A DNA stretch of 61,098 nt from Paenibacillus sinensis (GTDB lineage Bacteria > Bacillota > Bacilli > Paenibacillales > Paenibacillaceae). The stretch is taken from contig NZ_JAHCMB010000051.1 in assembly GCF_019904155.1 (NCBI RefSeq), forward strand, positions 98,673-159,770. Direction: 5' to 3'. The notes beneath the pieces were generated by a model, which saw nothing but the letters and a program-made list of their open reading frames with translations, made no database searches and was not told the origin of the DNA. Shown here piece by piece: positions 53,645 to 61,098 of this stretch. Position 1 is the stretch's first letter; each line of letters begins with the position of its first letter. Both the position numbers and the translations under genes were made by a program.

Positions 53645-53727
53645 CCACCCGCCAAACGGGCTGATAAATTTCGGACTGGAATTTCTTCGGGATGCGTAAC
53701 GGCACGCGATCAGAAGACCGATCCTCC

Positions 53728-54909
53728 TTACAGGCTGGCAGCAGCTTCGAGCTCTACCCGTGCCGCTTCCAGCGCCTGATCGAGATCGGAGATCAGGTCA
53801 TCGACATGCTCGATGCCGACCGAGAAGCGCAGCAGACGATCGTCGACGCCGACTGCGTCGCGGATTTCAACCGGGATATCCGCATGTGTCTGGACCGCCG
53901 GGTATGTCATCAGCGACTCGACGCCGCCGAGGCTCTCTGCAAAGGCAATCAGCTTGATGTGGCGCAGAATCGGCTCCACATAAGCGGCATTCTTGACCTT
54001 GAAGGAGAAAATGCCGGTGTTGCCGCTCGATTGGCGGCGCTGAACCTCATAGCCAGGATGATCCGAAAGCCCGGGGTGATATACCTCCGCGATCGCCGGA
54101 TGCTCCTTCAGATGGCGCGCGATGGCCAGCGAATTGCTCTCATGCCGCTCCATCCGCAGCGCCAGCGTCTTCATGCCTCTCATCAGCTGGTAGCTGTCGC
54201 TCGGGGACAGCACGGCGCCGATGGAGTTGTGCAGAATCGCCATCTCCTGCGTCAACGCCTCGCCTTTCGTCACAATCAGGCCGGCTAGCACATCGTTGTG
54301 TCCGCCGAGATATTTGGTCGCGCTGTGAATAATGATATCGGCGCCAAGCTCAAGCGGCCGCTGGAAGTATGGGGTAAGCAGCGTGTTGTCCACAATCGTC
54401 AGCAGGCCGTGAGGCTTGGCCCATGTACAGACCGCTTCGATATCCGTGATCATCATCAGCGGATTGGTCGGCGTCTCGATGAACACTGCCTTCGTGTTCT
54501 CTCTACGCACCGATTCCAGCGCTTCAAGATCATTGGTATCCACATAGGAAGCGGAGATGCCGAACCGGGACATAATCCGCTCCAGCATCCGGTATGTCCC
54601 GCCGTACAGATCGAGGGAGACGATGAGGTGGTCGCCCTGGCTGAAATAGGCGAAGATCGTCTGCAGGGCAGCCATGCCGGAGCTGCAGGCAAAAGCCGCA
54701 TCACCGGATTCCAGCTCGGCGGCCGCACTCTCGAGTACCGAGCGTGTAGGATTCTTGGTCCGGATATAATCGAAGCCTGTGCTCTGTCCCAGGCGCGGAT
54801 GCCGGAATGCTGTGGATTGGTAGATCGGATAATTCACTGCGCCGGTGGCCGGGTCCTCCTGGGAGCCGATTTGGGCGAGCCTGCTTTCAATTTTGAGCTT
54901 GTCGTTCAT
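53728..54909 (-). CDS. Cystathionine gamma-synthase / O-acetylhomoserine sulfhydrylase (B. subtilis MetI-like)
   Basis: A 393-residue fold-I PLP enzyme (ATG at 54909, GGGAGGAAATAA upstream). It is close to B. subtilis MetI: ESRLAQIGSQEDPATGAVNYPIYQSTAFRH, STGFDYIRTKNPTRSVLE, SSGMAAL, the Schiff-base lysine in IIHSATKYLGGHNDVLAG, and GVESLMTYPAVQTHADIP. It joins O-acetylhomoserine with cysteine (or sulfide). It lies 117 bp downstream of metA and probably shares the SAM-riboswitch transcript. No symbol is given, because the Bacillus name metI clashes with the permease. Confidence 0.93.
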   Translation of the reverse strand: MNDKLKIESRLAQIGSQEDPATGAVNYPIYQSTAFRHPRLGQSTGFDYIRTKNPTRSVLESAAAELESGDAAFACSSGMAALQTIFAYFSQGDHLIVSLDLYGGTYRMLERIMSRFGISASYVDTNDLEALESVRRENTKAVFIETPTNPLMMITDIEAVCTWAKPHGLLTIVDNTLLTPYFQRPLELGADIIIHSATKYLGGHNDVLAGLIVTKGEALTQEMAILHNSIGAVLSPSDSYQLMRGMKTLALRMERHESNSLAIARHLKEHPAIAEVYHPGLSDHPGYEVQRRQSSGNTGIFSFKVKNAAYVEPILRHIKLIAFAESLGGVESLMTYPAVQTHADIPVEIRDAVGVDDRLLRFSVGIEHVDDLISDLDQALEAARVELEAAASL

Positions 54910-55026
54910 GGTTATTTCCTCCCGATTGTTCATGCGGGTCAGGCATCCCGACGTCAAAGGCCCTCAGCCTGTCTGCATATAATGATTTTGGTTATTGCCT
55001 AATTGAAGCCATGCCGGGCTGTGATT

Positions 55027-55944
55027 TCAGATCATCGGTCCGATGTCGTAGGGCGTCTCCTGATAGACGTAGTAGTTCAGCCAGTTGGAGAACAGCAGGT
55101 TCGCATGGGCCCGCCATACCGCCGGCGGCATCCGGGTCGGATCATCATTTGGAAAATAATGCTTCGGCAGGGCTATATCCATTCCCTTGGCGACGTCGCG
55201 TTCATACTCCCCTTTAAGTGAGAAGGGGTCGTATTCGGAATGCCCTGTTACGAAGATCTGGCGGCCGTCGCGTGTGGCGACCAGATAAATACCGGCTTCC
55301 TCCGACTCCGCCAGAATTTGCAGATCCGGAGAATTCTCGATATCCTCGCGGGAGATATCCGTATGCCGGGAATGCGGCACATGGAAGAGCTCGTCAAAGC
55401 CGCGCAGCAGCTTGGTATTCGGCGCCAACACGGTGTGCGGGAACACCCCGAAGCATTTCTCGGAGAGTCCGATTTTGCGAACTCCAAAATGATAGTACAG
55501 CCCCGCCTGCGCCGCCCAGCAAATATGCATGGTCGAAGTTACGTTGTCCTTGCTCCACTCGAAGATGCGCTGCAGTTCTTCCCAGTAGTTCACGTCCTCG
55601 AATTCCATTTGTTCCACCGGCGCACCGGTAATAATCAGTCCGTCCAGACGACGGTCTGAAATTTCATCGAATGTCTTATAGAAGCTCTTCAGATGCTCGG
55701 CAGAGGTGTTCTTCGAGGTATGGGTGCTCGGGTGAAGCAGCGTTACATCGACCTGAAGGGGCGAGTTGCCTACCAGACGCAGCAGTTGGGTCTCGGTCGT
55801 CTCTTTCGTCGGCATCAGATTCAGTATGGCAATCCGAAGGGGGCGGATATCCTGGTGAAAGGCTTGGCTTTCATCCATGACGAATATATTTTCCCCGGAT
55901 AAAATCTCTTTGGCTGGCAGGCTGTCCGGAATCTTGATAGGCAC
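55027..55944 (-). CDS. metA: Homoserine O-acetyltransferase, MetA family
   Basis: A 305-residue MetA-family acyltransferase. Catalytic C142 lies in [16 protein letters not shown] and the later histidine/glutamate pair in TGHSEYD. Residue 111, in [12 protein letters not shown], is glutamate; in this family E111 marks acetyl-CoA use and glycine marks succinyl-CoA use, so the product should be O-acetylhomoserine in spite of the MetA name. This matches the cystathionine gamma-synthase downstream. It is controlled by the SAM riboswitch at 55976-56158. Confidence 0.95.
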   Translation of the reverse strand: MPIKIPDSLPAKEILSGENIFVMDESQAFHQDIRPLRIAILNLMPTKETTETQLLRLVGNSPLQVDVTLLHPSTHTSKNTSAEHLKSFYKTFDEISDRRLDGLIITGAPVEQMEFEDVNYWEELQRIFEWSKDNVTSTMHICWAAQAGLYYHFGVRKIGLSEKCFGVFPHTVLAPNTKLLRGFDELFHVPHSRHTDISREDIENSPDLQILAESEEAGIYLVATRDGRQIFVTGHSEYDPFSLKGEYERDVAKGMDIALPKHYFPNDDPTRMPPAVWRAHANLLFSNWLNYYVYQETPYDIGPMI

Positions 55945-55975
55945 TCTAGGTCACTCCTTCATCATGTTTGCAAAA

Positions 55976-56158
55976 TAAAAACCTTTCCCGCACAAACGAG
56001 AAAGGTCATATGTATACACCTATGATTCTCTCTCATCTGCCAGAGTCACGCTCTCCCGCAATTGCTGCCGGGTACGTCTCCGCAAGAATTAGCACCGTGC
56101 GTTTACCGCCGGTTGCCGGGTTTCATCGGGCTAGTCCCTCCACCTGCTCTTGATAAGA
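55976..56158 (-). promoter_or_regulatory. SAM-I riboswitch (S-box) with terminator, upstream of metA
   Basis: On the minus strand the aptamer has CTTATCAAGAGC, GGTGGAGGGACTAGCCC, GATGAAACCCGGCAACC and GGTGCTAATTC, the diagnostic S-box string. The expression platform ends in the terminator ACCTTTC/GAAAGGT (55981-56006) and TTTTTATT. High SAM gives termination and so low methionine synthesis. Confidence 0.97.
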
Positions 56159-56191
56159 TCGGTTCATATTCAGTTCAAATTCTTACTATTC

Positions 56192-56221
56192 AATATAAGT
56201 GATGAACCTTATCTTCGTCAA
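56192..56221 (-). promoter_or_regulatory. Promoter of the SAM-riboswitch transcript
   Basis: On the minus strand TTGACG (56216-56221), 18 bp, TATATT (56192-56197). It is 34 bp ahead of the aptamer. Confidence 0.7.
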
Positions 56222-56365
56222 GTCCATATACTGATGTTGCAGCTTCAAATATAACAAACAATTTTGCTTGAAAGAGCCTAACTCCGGCGTTATACTGAAC
56301 AAGGGTTTTGAGCAAGACAGACAGGTATCGACCAATTCTGCGACTATAAAGAGGTGAGAAGAAGA

Positions 56366-56476
56366 ATGGAAGGCGACCCGAGTAAGCGGCACAATGCCGA
56401 TCAGGAACAACCGTACAGGAGTAACATCAGCTTGCCGGCGGCGGGAGCCCTTCTTCTTCATGCCTTCGGAATTTAA
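56366..56476 (+). CDS. Possible 36-residue leader peptide upstream of corA
   Basis: An ATG with GAGGTGAG at normal distance opens a frame of 36 codons ending in TAA at 56474. The peptide starts MEGDPSKRHNADQEQPY and ends LPAAGALLLHAFGI. Codons 20-25 lie on the left arm of the long hairpin at 56424-56516. I know no homologue. It may be a regulatory leader peptide for corA rather than a functional protein. Confidence 0.45.
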   Translation: MEGDPSKRHNADQEQPYRSNISLPAAGALLLHAFGI

Positions 56477-56532
56477 GCGGCCTCTTTGTGTGCAAAACTG
56501 CCGGCCAAGCTGATGTCTTCCTTGTGCTTTTT
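56424..56532 (+). promoter_or_regulatory. Long hairpin in the corA leader, terminator- or attenuator-like
   Basis: ACATCAGCTTG and then CCGG (56424-56438) pair with CCGG, a bulged C, then CAAGCTGATGT (56501-56516). The loop is about 62 nt. CTTCCTTGTGCTTTTT follows. It ends 45 bp before the corA start. It does not match the M-box consensus. Confidence 0.5.
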
Positions 56533-56576
56533 ACAGCATATCCCTGGGCAAGATAGGGGAAGAAGGAGTGAATCAG

Positions 56577-57512
56577 ATGAAAATCCGGCTGGTTAACGCA
56601 GGCGTATTTACGCCTGTCGACGATATTGAAGCAACCCTTGCTCCGCCAAAGGAAGGATTCTACTGGATCGACGCCGATGTAGATGACCTGGGACTGCTGC
56701 AGCCCCTGTTCAACCTGCATGATCTGGCCGTGGAGGACTGTCTCAGCGATGAGGAACAGCGGCCCAAAATCGAAATTTATGAATCCCATTATTTTATTGT
56801 AGTGAACAGCATCCGTTTTGACGACGAGGAGATTTTCCTCCGGGCGCTGAATATTTTCCTGGGCCGGCACTTTATCATTACGGTCACGAAGCAGAAGATC
56901 AACGAGCTGCGTGCCGTGAAGCCGATTCTGTGGGAACAGGAAGTCAACGAACCCGACCGTTTCCTCTACCTGCTCATCGACCTTGTCGTGGACAATTATT
57001 TCGCCGTCGGCGATCGGATCGAAGTGCGGATCGAGAAGCTGGAAGAAGATATCCTGATGCATACCAAGAAGACTCATCTTAGCGAAATCATCGGTCTGCG
57101 AAGCGAAATTCTGTGGCTGAAGAAGATGCTCGGCCCGCAGAAGGAAGTCGTCAACACCCTGAACAAAAAAGATCTCCGTCTGATCGACGATCAGCTGCAG
57201 AAATATTTCAGCGACATTTACGAGAACGCCGTGAAGATATCCGAAACATTCGAAACTTACCGCGATCTGATGGGCAACTTGCGCGAAGCCTATCAGTCCA
57301 GTATCGCCAACCGGGCGAATGAAATCATGCGGGTGTTCACAGCGATTACAACGATATTCATGCCCCTCACCGTTATTACGGGCATATACGGAATGAACTT
57401 CGAGAACATCCCCGAGATCCATACGAAATACGGCTACTATGGCGTTATCGGCGTCATGGTGGTGCTGGGCTGCGGGATGCTCTATATATTCCGTAAAAAA
57501 GAATGGCTGTGA
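56577..57512 (+). CDS. corA: CorA-family magnesium/divalent cation transporter
   Basis: A 311-residue CorA protein. It has a large cytoplasmic N-terminal domain with long helices and two C-terminal TM helices, with the pore signature YGMNF between them (TGIYGMNFENIP). It ends with a lysine-rich tail (FRKKEWL). The ATG at 56577 is preferred to a GTG 9 bases upstream because AAGGAG precedes it. CorA channels pass Mg2+ (and Co2+, Ni2+). The leader may regulate it. Confidence 0.94.
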   Translation: MKIRLVNAGVFTPVDDIEATLAPPKEGFYWIDADVDDLGLLQPLFNLHDLAVEDCLSDEEQRPKIEIYESHYFIVVNSIRFDDEEIFLRALNIFLGRHFIITVTKQKINELRAVKPILWEQEVNEPDRFLYLLIDLVVDNYFAVGDRIEVRIEKLEEDILMHTKKTHLSEIIGLRSEILWLKKMLGPQKEVVNTLNKKDLRLIDDQLQKYFSDIYENAVKISETFETYRDLMGNLREAYQSSIANRANEIMRVFTAITTIFMPLTVITGIYGMNFENIPEIHTKYGYYGVIGVMVVLGCGMLYIFRKKEWL

Positions 57513-57546
57513 TCCTTACGCATATTCCGTCAAGAGAACGTCAGGG

Positions 57547-57573
57547 CCTCCCGCATTTTTGCGGGAGGTTTTT
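57547..57573 (+). terminator. Terminator of corA
   Basis: CCTCCCGCA pairs perfectly with TGCGGGAGG around TTTT, followed by TTTTT. Confidence 0.92.
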
Positions 57574-57590
57574 GTTTGACTTGCCGCAGA

Positions 57591-57656
57591 GATCATGATG
57601 ACCGGATGGGCCATAATGACCGGTTGGCCCGCAATAGCCGCATGGTCATGATGATC
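57591..57656. repeat. Imperfect long inverted repeat downstream of corA
   Basis: GATCATGATGACC (57591-57603) and GGTCATGATGATC (57644-57656) pair with one mismatch. Inside, GGGCC and GGCCC can pair. It has no T tail and no link to a gene. Confidence 0.5.
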
Positions 57657-57772
57657 GTAAGCTCCATAGTAGCTGCAAGCTCAATGTTGACGCATGCGTC
57701 GTATGGCCGCTGCTTCACTGATGACCGCAACCAGCAGATCGCCGCCGCCACCTCACATACCACCCTTGTCGC

Positions 57773-58816
57773 TTAAGCCGGACGCCCTCTGTCTGTGCCG
57801 GTCTTCGCCCCGTCTTCTTGACGGTATGCTCCATTCTCTCTGCGGAAGCGAATCCGGAGCAGCCGAAGGCGCTCATAATACGGCTCAAGCCCTCCGGCCG
57901 GGGCGAACTGCTCCCCGTATACCTTATGCAGAACCGGCTTCAGCAGCAGATCGCCAAGCTCCCGGTACGCTTCCCACACATTCTTCTGATCCTCGGCTGT
58001 CATCTCCGAGAGCTCCCGGTCGATAAGGGGATCGATCCTGTAGCCTTCCTTATCAAGCTCCTCGACGGTCTCCAGCACTTCCCGGCGGGAGCAGGCCCCG
58101 CGCTCCTTCAGCTCTTCCACGCCTAGGCCGTCCGCCATGCCCTGCAGGATCAGCCTCCGCAGCCTTAAGCGTTCAAGCTGCTTCCGGTATTTAATCTCCT
58201 TCTGCTTGTACAGCCAGGATACATAGGCCTGTTCTTCAATCTTCCCCGCCACCCAGCTCAAAGGAAATTCATGGCTTCGTTCGGCCGCCGAGGTAATGCC
58301 CAGCAGTTCCTCGCCATACTGCGCCGCCTTCGCCTCGCCCACGCCGGGAATTTGCAGCAGCTCTTCCATCGTTCGCGGAAGATAGGCGCTGAGCATCCGA
58401 AGCAGACGATTGCTTGCCAATAAATACGGAGCTTTCCGTTCCGCTGACGACTTTCGTCTTCTCCATGCGCATAACTCCTCATGCACGGTTTCATCCCCGT
58501 ACAGCTCGCTGTAATATTGCAGCTTCAGCTGCTCCTGATTCCGGGCCGTTGCCGGCTCCTCTTCGTGAAAAGCCCCGTCGATAAGCGCCCGGTAGCCTTC
58601 CGCCATCTTCACGGCGAGCTGATGCCGGTATACGCCGAGCAGCTCATTCCAGGAGCTCCCTTCGTACCAGATGGAGTCGGCATGGTCCTCTCCTGCGGCA
58701 AATTCCCGCCATCCCAGACTCCAGACGCCTTCCTCCTCGCCGATCCATACCTGGGCACAGCCCCCGGACGGCTCGTCCTCCGCTTTCGTCAACCGGTTCA
58801 TAAATACGATTTGCAT
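57773..58816 (-). CDS. HRDC-domain protein with RecQ-like helix-turn-helix, no helicase
   Basis: A 347-residue protein. The N-terminal part (about 1-100) is unassigned. An HRDC domain follows (about 115-185: APYLLASNRLLRMLSAYLPRTMEELLQIPGVGEAKAAQYG), with its helix-hairpin-helix-like IPGVGEAKA. The C-terminal half has a helix-turn-helix of the type found at the end of RecQ (LILQGMADGLGVEELKERGACSRREVLETVEELDKEGY). It looks like the accessory half of RecQ without the motor. Nucleic-acid binding is likely and the role is unknown. It is monocistronic. Confidence 0.85.
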   Translation of the reverse strand: MQIVFMNRLTKAEDEPSGGCAQVWIGEEEGVWSLGWREFAAGEDHADSIWYEGSSWNELLGVYRHQLAVKMAEGYRALIDGAFHEEEPATARNQEQLKLQYYSELYGDETVHEELCAWRRRKSSAERKAPYLLASNRLLRMLSAYLPRTMEELLQIPGVGEAKAAQYGEELLGITSAAERSHEFPLSWVAGKIEEQAYVSWLYKQKEIKYRKQLERLRLRRLILQGMADGLGVEELKERGACSRREVLETVEELDKEGYRIDPLIDRELSEMTAEDQKNVWEAYRELGDLLLKPVLHKVYGEQFAPAGGLEPYYERLRLLRIRFRRENGAYRQEDGAKTGTDRGRPA

Positions 58817-58935
58817 TGCATTCCCGCCTTTGCCAATGATTTTGTCACAGTATAGGCGCCAAAGCCGGAACGGCCGCAGAAGCCTTCATTCTATCAGGAT
58901 AACTCTGAAGCGGCCTGCGTCCGAACGCAAAAAAA

Positions 58936-58966
58936 CGCCTCTCCCACGTAAATCGTGAAAGAGGCG
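58936..58966 (-). terminator. Terminator of the ROK kinase gene
   Basis: CGCCTCT pairs with AGAGGCG, with inner CACG/CGTG. On the minus strand it is followed by TTTTTTTGCG. Confidence 0.85.
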
Positions 58967-59053
58967 CTTCCTCTTTGGTTCCGGTATACTATTCATCCAT
59001 ACAATACCATATTTAGCGGAACAGTCAATCCCTTTTTGCGCAAGGAAGAAATT

Positions 59054-59935
59054 CTAAGCTCTTGAAAGGGCCAGCTTCGCCAGACCTATGGCTCCTGTGA
59101 GACCGGCATTGTCCCCCAGCTCCGGTGGAACGACATAGCTCTCGATGTCAGCGGCAAGCGCGGCATGCGACACATAGCCGTTCAAGAGCTCCTGCAGCTT
59201 CGAGTGGATCAGCGGGAACAAATGGCTCTGCTTCATTACGCCCCCGCCCATCACAATCTTCTGCGGCGACAGAATCAGCACGTAATTCATCAGCGCGTGG
59301 GCAAGATAATGAGCCTCCATCTCCCAGGCAGGATGTCCGGGCTCAAGCTCGGCCGCAGGCTTGCCCCAGCGTTTGCCGATCGCCGGTCCGGCCGCAAGTC
59401 CTTCCAGGCAGTCCCTATGATAAGGGCAGAAGCCTTCGTATTTGTCCTCCGGATGCCGACGGACGAAGATATGCCCCATCTCCGGATGGGATAGGCCGTG
59501 AATCAGCCGGCCGCCAACGACCGCGCCCGCTCCGATCCCGGTTCCCACTGTAATATACAGGCAGCTGTCCAATCCGCGCGCAGCTCCCCAGGTATACTCG
59601 CCGAGCGCTGCACCGTTGACGTCGGTGTCAAAGCCGATCGGCACATTCATTACCTCTGACACTGCACCGACCAGGTTGTATCCTCCCCAATGGGGCTTGG
59701 GAGTCGTCGTAACATAGCCGTAAGTCGGGCTTCCCGGAACCGGATCGATCGGCCCGAACGAGCCGATGCCAATCGCTTCGACCGGCTTGCCGCTAAAATA
59801 GTCAAACACCTGCTTCATTGTTTCTTCCGGGGTAGTAGTGGGAAAGCTTACCCGATCGAGAATGGTTCCATCCTCTTGACCCAATCCGCACACAAACTTC
59901 GTTCCCCCCGCTTCAATCGCGCCCAATACTTGCAT
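59054..59935 (-). CDS. ROK-family fructokinase
   Basis: A 293-residue sugar kinase (ATG at 59935, GGAGGGG upstream). It has ATP motif AIEAGGTKFVCG, substrate loop GFDTDVNGAALGE, TVGTGIGAGAVVGG and the zinc site H/C/H/C in HPEDKYEGFCPYHRDCLEG, characteristic of the fructokinase branch (GmuE/YdhR-like) of ROK proteins. It converts fructose to fructose 6-phosphate in all likelihood. There is no HTH, so it is a kinase rather than a ROK repressor. It has its own terminator. Confidence 0.93.
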   Translation of the reverse strand: MQVLGAIEAGGTKFVCGLGQEDGTILDRVSFPTTTPEETMKQVFDYFSGKPVEAIGIGSFGPIDPVPGSPTYGYVTTTPKPHWGGYNLVGAVSEVMNVPIGFDTDVNGAALGEYTWGAARGLDSCLYITVGTGIGAGAVVGGRLIHGLSHPEMGHIFVRRHPEDKYEGFCPYHRDCLEGLAAGPAIGKRWGKPAAELEPGHPAWEMEAHYLAHALMNYVLILSPQKIVMGGGVMKQSHLFPLIHSKLQELLNGYVSHAALAADIESYVVPPELGDNAGLTGAIGLAKLALSRA

Positions 59936-60270
59936 TATCCGTGTCCCCTCCTGATTCAAGCATGCGCTTTCAAACCCGGTTAATCCCATTTCCTACTCCA
60001 TTATACTAAGAGACCAAGCGATATGACAAGCGGTTGACATAGAGGGTTTATGAAACCGCAGCTTGCCAAGAGAGCGGCGTACTTCCACGATCCGTCGTGG
60101 CGCTATGCGCCAATTAATCCGTTTGCATTCATTACCATAATCATCGGTTTCCTCATAGTCCAGTTGAAGTATCGCCAACCTGAGGACGATCCTGCGGAAT
60201 ACGGGGACTTATTTCACTGTTGCTAAAGCCGGAATGGAAATTCTACTGGTGGCAGCAGCCCGGCTAGTTG
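59936..60270. other. Gene-free stretch with no convincing feature
   Basis: An open frame of about 60 codons on the minus strand (59993-60178) has no good ribosome site and no recognisable family. I see no terminator with a T tail for the flavoprotein gene that ends at 60271. The stretch may hold a decayed gene. Confidence 0.4.
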
Positions 60271-60990
60271 TCATATCAATCCCCTTTGTTTCAAATTATG
60301 ATAGGTGGCTTTCTCTTTGCCATCTTTTTTTTGCATTATATAGTTCCGCATAAAAGGCTTTAATTTTAGACGAACAATCAGTCTGAGAAGCAAATTTTGA
60401 AACAAGTACTTCTCGCCTTTTTTAGCGTCATTTGTTACTTTTCTTCCCAGATCAAATGCTGCTTTCAATGCTTTTTCATTTTCCCGAACTTTCCTTTCCT
60501 CCCCATTCACCATAATTCTGACACCCAAGGTTCCCGTAACGTAGGATCTTTGAAAAATACCAAGTTTAAACACCCCAACAATCTTCTTGGCTGTTTTTTT
60601 GGCTGCATTGCCATTTGATGTGGAAATTCCAACAACATACTTGCCTCCCAATGATGAGGTATATAATGTATATACTCCCAGTCGTTCATAAAAATTTTTA
60701 AGAATGCCGTTATAATCTGACGCATAGGTGGGTGACCCAACTATAATGCCATCTGCTTCATACACCAATTTTCTTAATTCCTCAAGGTCATCGGGAAGCG
60801 GACATATCCCTTCGGCAGTACATTTTAAACAGCCCGTACAAAATCCCAGCTTGTGTTTCGCCAGAAAAATTTCTGACACGGAAGCTCCTTCCGCTTCTGC
60901 ACCCTTCAATGCTGTTCGTACAAGTTCAGCTGTATTGCCGGCAGCTCTCGCACTGCTGATCACACCAACTATTTTTATACCCTTGGTCAT
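60271..60990 (-). CDS. NAD(P)H-dependent FMN / iron-sulfur flavoprotein
   Basis: A 239-residue flavodoxin-fold protein (ATG at 60990; GGAGGAGATGAAGAG upstream). It has an FMN phosphate loop VISSARAAGNTAEL, the cysteine set CTGCLKC...GICPLPDD that in iron-sulfur flavoproteins holds a 4Fe-4S cluster, and the GSPTYASDYNGILKNFYERL flavin loop. The C-terminal 60 residues are basic and helical. Such proteins move electrons or reduce quinones and nitro compounds. The physiological partner is unknown. It is single and truncated neither end. Confidence 0.88.
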   Translation of the reverse strand: MTKGIKIVGVISSARAAGNTAELVRTALKGAEAEGASVSEIFLAKHKLGFCTGCLKCTAEGICPLPDDLEELRKLVYEADGIIVGSPTYASDYNGILKNFYERLGVYTLYTSSLGGKYVVGISTSNGNAAKKTAKKIVGVFKLGIFQRSYVTGTLGVRIMVNGEERKVRENEKALKAAFDLGRKVTNDAKKGEKYLFQNLLLRLIVRLKLKPFMRNYIMQKKDGKEKATYHNLKQRGLI

Positions 60991-61098
60991 CTCTTCATCT
61001 CCTCCTCGTATGTATTTGCACTTATCCCCTATTAATTGACTATATAAAAATGTTGCGGTATCCTTTGTATACATATTGTTTATCTAGGTTACACTATG

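Noticed and set aside
56340..56560. M-box (magnesium) riboswitch upstream of corA
   Set aside because: AGGTGAG is present near the start, but the other invariant M-box pieces (GCTGCTGCC-type and CAGCTGGAT-type segments) are missing and the hairpin layout is different.

Overview
The window looks like a chromosomal segment of a spore-forming, low-to-moderate-GC Gram-positive of the Bacillales, most probably Paenibacillus or a close relative. The evidence is the combination of SpoVR and PrkA, a sigma-G-type promoter in front of a tiny SASP-like gene, an AbrB-type regulator, a LiaFSR cell-envelope module, an S-layer-homology (SLH) surface protein, an LTA-synthase-like enzyme, strong GGAGG ribosome binding sites, a T-box leader (thrS) and a SAM-I riboswitch (metA). 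I see no phage, insertion sequence, CRISPR array, rRNA or tRNA gene. It reads as ordinary chromosome with many independent short operons.

Layout. 1-6 kb: a DHA2 efflux permease cut by the window edge, a soluble PAS-PAS histidine kinase, a structured-looking gene-free stretch with two plus-strand terminators, and a TetR/MATE divergent pair with three copies of one operator. 6-18.5 kb: spoVR, a 1596-residue SLH protein carrying 13 diverged repeats of about 85 residues, an LTA-synthase-like membrane enzyme, prkA, and a DUF2161 PD-(D/E)XK protein. 18.7-24.6 kb: a response regulator with a degenerate receiver followed by a PLP aminotransferase, a membrane coiled-coil protein co-transcribed with a phosphodiester glycosidase, an AbrB-type regulator with a zinc-ribbon tail, and a MerR/aldo-keto reductase pair. 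24.7-30.7 kb: housekeeping genes trmL, serC, glnA (GSI-beta-like), DAHP synthase and ispH. 30.8-38 kb: an OmpR-type two-component system next to htrA, then liaF-liaS-liaR.

38.2-46.5 kb is the most unusual block. It is an apparent nine-gene minus-strand operon: GntR(FCD) regulator, Cys/Met PLP lyase, M20 amidohydrolase, MetN, MetI, a zinc-site URO-D-family methyltransferase-like protein, MetQ, a divergent ProC and a VOC protein. Most junctions overlap or are under 30 bp, and a perfect inverted repeat lies in the promoter. It looks like a dedicated uptake and breakdown route for an acylated or methylated sulfur compound. The substrate is not known from the sequence.

46.9-61 kb: a sigma-G-type small spore gene, a 3D-domain cell-wall protein, thrS with its T-box, an SPFH membrane protein coupled to a ribbon-helix-helix protein too short for routine calling, a small winged-helix protein, mqnC (futalosine menaquinone pathway) with an unexplained structured leader, cystathionine gamma-synthase and metA under a SAM riboswitch, corA with a possible leader peptide and long hairpin, an HRDC-only protein, a ROK fructokinase and an FMN/iron-sulfur flavoprotein.

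All calls rest on reading the sequence; no database search was possible. Start codons were chosen by ribosome binding site and family alignment from memory, so several differ from the longest open frame.
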